Source of the DNA: Sulfurovaceae bacterium | GTDB taxonomy: Bacteria > Campylobacterota > Campylobacteria > Campylobacterales > Sulfurovaceae | Direction: 5' to 3' | Assembly (NCBI GenBank): GCA_029933395.1 | Contig: JAOZOG010000088.1 | Span: 1 to 8,243, forward strand | Length of the DNA: 8,243 bases | Shown here: positions 6,991-8,243 of the stretch, one piece after another | Numbering within the stretch: the first letter of the stretch is position 1 | How the letters are laid out: every line of letters starts with the position of its first letter | Translations under genes and position numbers: made by a program | The notes under the pieces: generated by a model | Database searches by the model: none | What the model was told of the DNA's origin: nothing | What the model saw: the letters and a program-made list of their open reading frames with translations, nothing else

Positions 6991-8091
6991 TTAATCCCTG
7001 TGGTCTTTAAGAATTGTCAGTACGGTCATAATAATTCCGTAGAGGAAAGCCAATATCAGCAGAATAGTAAACGTATCTTTATACTTGGCGGGATAGGTGT
7101 AGGACTCCGAGACGATTGGTGTCGTGATCGTCAGAAGGTTTTTGGCGTTTTGGCTCACTTCGATTTCCAGCTCCTCCTGATTGATCAGGGATTGGCGGTA
7201 GATCTCTTTGTTGAACTCCATCTCATTCTTGAGCAGTTCATAATCAAAGACATTTTCATTGAGTTCTCTTTTTTTCGTCCCCTGGCCTGTCATTTTATGT
7301 TTGATTTTGTTGATATTTTTACGGATATTCTCCATGGTGTCTTTCAGTAGTCTCATTTCGTAGGTATTTTTATTGAAAAATTTCGCTTTACTATTGTACT
7401 CAACCTCTTTTTGCATCAGCTCACTCTCAAGGTTGGCGATAATCGTACTTTGAGTCTGCACATCGACGTTGGGGTCGATCGTCAGGTTCTTATTCTGGTA
7501 CCTCATCATCTCTTTGATCGATTCGATAAATGCTGCCTGATTTTCCCCTACCTGCTTCTTGATGAATCCCAGTGCGACTCTGGCATTCGCCTTTTCGAAC
7601 TGGTTGATCACATCTGCAGAACGGTCGATGATCGCCTGAAGGATCTCTTTGGAGGTATTGCGGTCGGCATTGGCATAGTCGATCGCCAAGGTCCCGGTGG
7701 ATTCATCATAGGTGATGATCAGATCCTCGTTGAATTTCGCCAGGAAATTCTCCTGATTGGCTTCATGGAACTTGAAAGTGGCATCTTCATAGAGACGATT
7801 CAATATGTCGATCTTCTCGCTGGTATAGTATTGGCTGAGTCGGAATTTATACTCCAAAAAATCGTACATTTCGTGGGATTTGATATAGAGCTCCAGGAGC
7901 TTGGAGGATTTGGTATCTTCCGATACGCCTGTCATAAACATCGATCCAAGCGAATCCATCGCCTGTTTTTTTGCCAGGTCTTTGAGCGCAACGACAGCAT
8001 GAGACTCATATCTCTCCGTCTCGTATAGAAAGATATAGGTCGCCGATAGTGCAAAAATGATCGTAAAGAGTATCTGGAGTATTTTATTCAT
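6991..8091 (-). CDS. kpsE: KpsE-like capsule polysaccharide export inner-membrane protein
   Basis: A 366-residue protein of the polysaccharide co-polymerase/KpsE type, matching the 370-380 residues usual for the family. In the capsule ABC system KpsE sits in the inner membrane and reaches through the periplasm to link the KpsMT transporter to the outer-membrane exporter. The sequence shows an N-terminal transmembrane helix (residues about 4-22), a long charged, helix- and coiled-coil-rich periplasmic part, a TPIVSESYTYP segment before the membrane, a second transmembrane helix (about 341-361) and a short KDHRD tail. I chose ATG at 8089-8091. It overlaps the kpsT stop by 8 nt (ATGAATAA), puts the first helix at the very N-terminus, and gives the family length. 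The frame is open to 8172, but a start there would add 27 charged residues and overlap kpsT by 89 nt. The ribosome-binding site is weak (GCGAG), consistent with coupling to kpsT. Confidence 0.88.
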   Translation of the reverse strand: MNKILQILFTIIFALSATYIFLYETERYESHAVVALKDLAKKQAMDSLGSMFMTGVSEDTKSSKLLELYIKSHEMYDFLEYKFRLSQYYTSEKIDILNRLYEDATFKFHEANQENFLAKFNEDLIITYDESTGTLAIDYANADRNTSKEILQAIIDRSADVINQFEKANARVALGFIKKQVGENQAAFIESIKEMMRYQNKNLTIDPNVDVQTQSTIIANLESELMQKEVEYNSKAKFFNKNTYEMRLLKDTMENIRKNINKIKHKMTGQGTKKRELNENVFDYELLKNEMEFNKEIYRQSLINQEELEIEVSQNAKNLLTITTPIVSESYTYPAKYKDTFTILLILAFLYGIIMTVLTILKDHRD

Positions 8092-8243
8092 TTTTTCTCG
8101 CTTTTTTATTGATTTCTTCATACATTTCGACCGCATCGTCGATATGGTCGAAGTAGTGTAGTTGCCCTTCATGTACCAGCAGTCCCATGTGGCACATCTC
8201 TTTAAGTGTCGGCATACTATGGCTCACCAGTAGGATCTGGCTG
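8084..8243 (-). CDS. kpsT: KpsT-like capsule export ABC transporter ATPase, C-terminal fragment (runs off right edge)
   Basis: The last 52 codons of a minus-strand gene entering from the right edge and ending with TAA at 8084-8086. The residues start SQILLVSHSMPTLKEMC and end EEINKKARKNE. LLVSHS is the strand before the switch (H-loop) histidine of ABC ATPases, followed by a helix and a LLVHEGQLHYFDHIDDAVEMY segment, which is the usual C-terminus of polysaccharide-export ATPases (KpsT type: a GLLVHEGQ strand, then a helix). KpsT hydrolyses ATP with the permease KpsM to flip the lipid-linked capsule across the inner membrane. The Walker A, Walker B and signature motifs are outside the window, so the assignment depends on this short tail plus the directly overlapping kpsE. 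Confidence 0.85.
   Translation of the reverse strand, partial: SQILLVSHSMPTLKEMCHMGLLVHEGQLHYFDHIDDAVEMYEEINKKARKNE

Noticed and set aside
7411..8028. A 205-codon plus-strand frame opposite kpsE
   Set aside because: It is a shadow of the kpsE coding strand; hydrophobic runs arise from the complementary codons and no start signal is present.

Overview
The window looks like part of a capsule or surface-polysaccharide locus from a Gram-negative bacterium, most likely a Campylobacterota (Sulfurovum- or Sulfurimonas-like) chromosome. This assignment is inference. It rests on KpsS, KpsT and KpsE homologues whose kpsT-kpsE order matches the Campylobacter jejuni capsule export operon, on the AT-rich intergenic region, and on the general style of the proteins. 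No rRNA or other taxonomic marker is present.

Layout from left to right. (1) 1-246, minus strand: the N-terminal 82 codons of a protein that runs off the left edge and resembles the N-terminal domain of large polysaccharide glycosyltransferases. It appears to start at a TTG codon. (2) 247-411: a divergent promoter region with a perfect 12-bp palindrome that puts the same -10-like hexamer on both strands. (3) 412-1620, plus strand: a complete kpsS-type capsule Kdo-transferase gene. (4) 1629-6356, minus strand: a 1575-residue protein fusing two BcrAD/BadFG-type (2-hydroxyacyl-CoA dehydratase activase) ATPase repeats to a DUF2229/dehydratase-like C-terminal half. It converges on kpsS with only 8 bp between the stop codons. 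(5) 6369-6989, minus strand: a small exported protein, probably an outer-membrane beta-barrel with weak resemblance to PagL-type lipid A deacylases. (6) 6991-8091, minus strand: kpsE, the inner-membrane and periplasmic capsule export protein. (7) 8084-8243, minus strand: the C-terminal end of kpsT, the export ATPase, cut by the right edge.

Features 7 to 4 run in the same direction with an 8-nt overlap, then 1-nt and 12-nt gaps, so they form one tight transcription unit: kpsT, kpsE, barrel protein, giant activase fusion. KpsT and KpsE would belong to an ABC-transporter-dependent (group 2/3) capsule export machine. KpsS would build the beta-Kdo linker on the phospholipid anchor, and the left-edge protein would probably add polysaccharide sugars.

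The unexpected part is the tail of the operon. In the C. jejuni arrangement the outer-membrane polysaccharide export protein KpsD follows KpsE. Here that place holds a 206-residue barrel and a very large iron-sulfur ATPase/dehydratase-like fusion of unknown substrate. The fusion, its unequal activase repeats, and its coupling to capsule export genes are the most notable content. No tRNA, rRNA, CRISPR array, insertion sequence or phage gene was seen.
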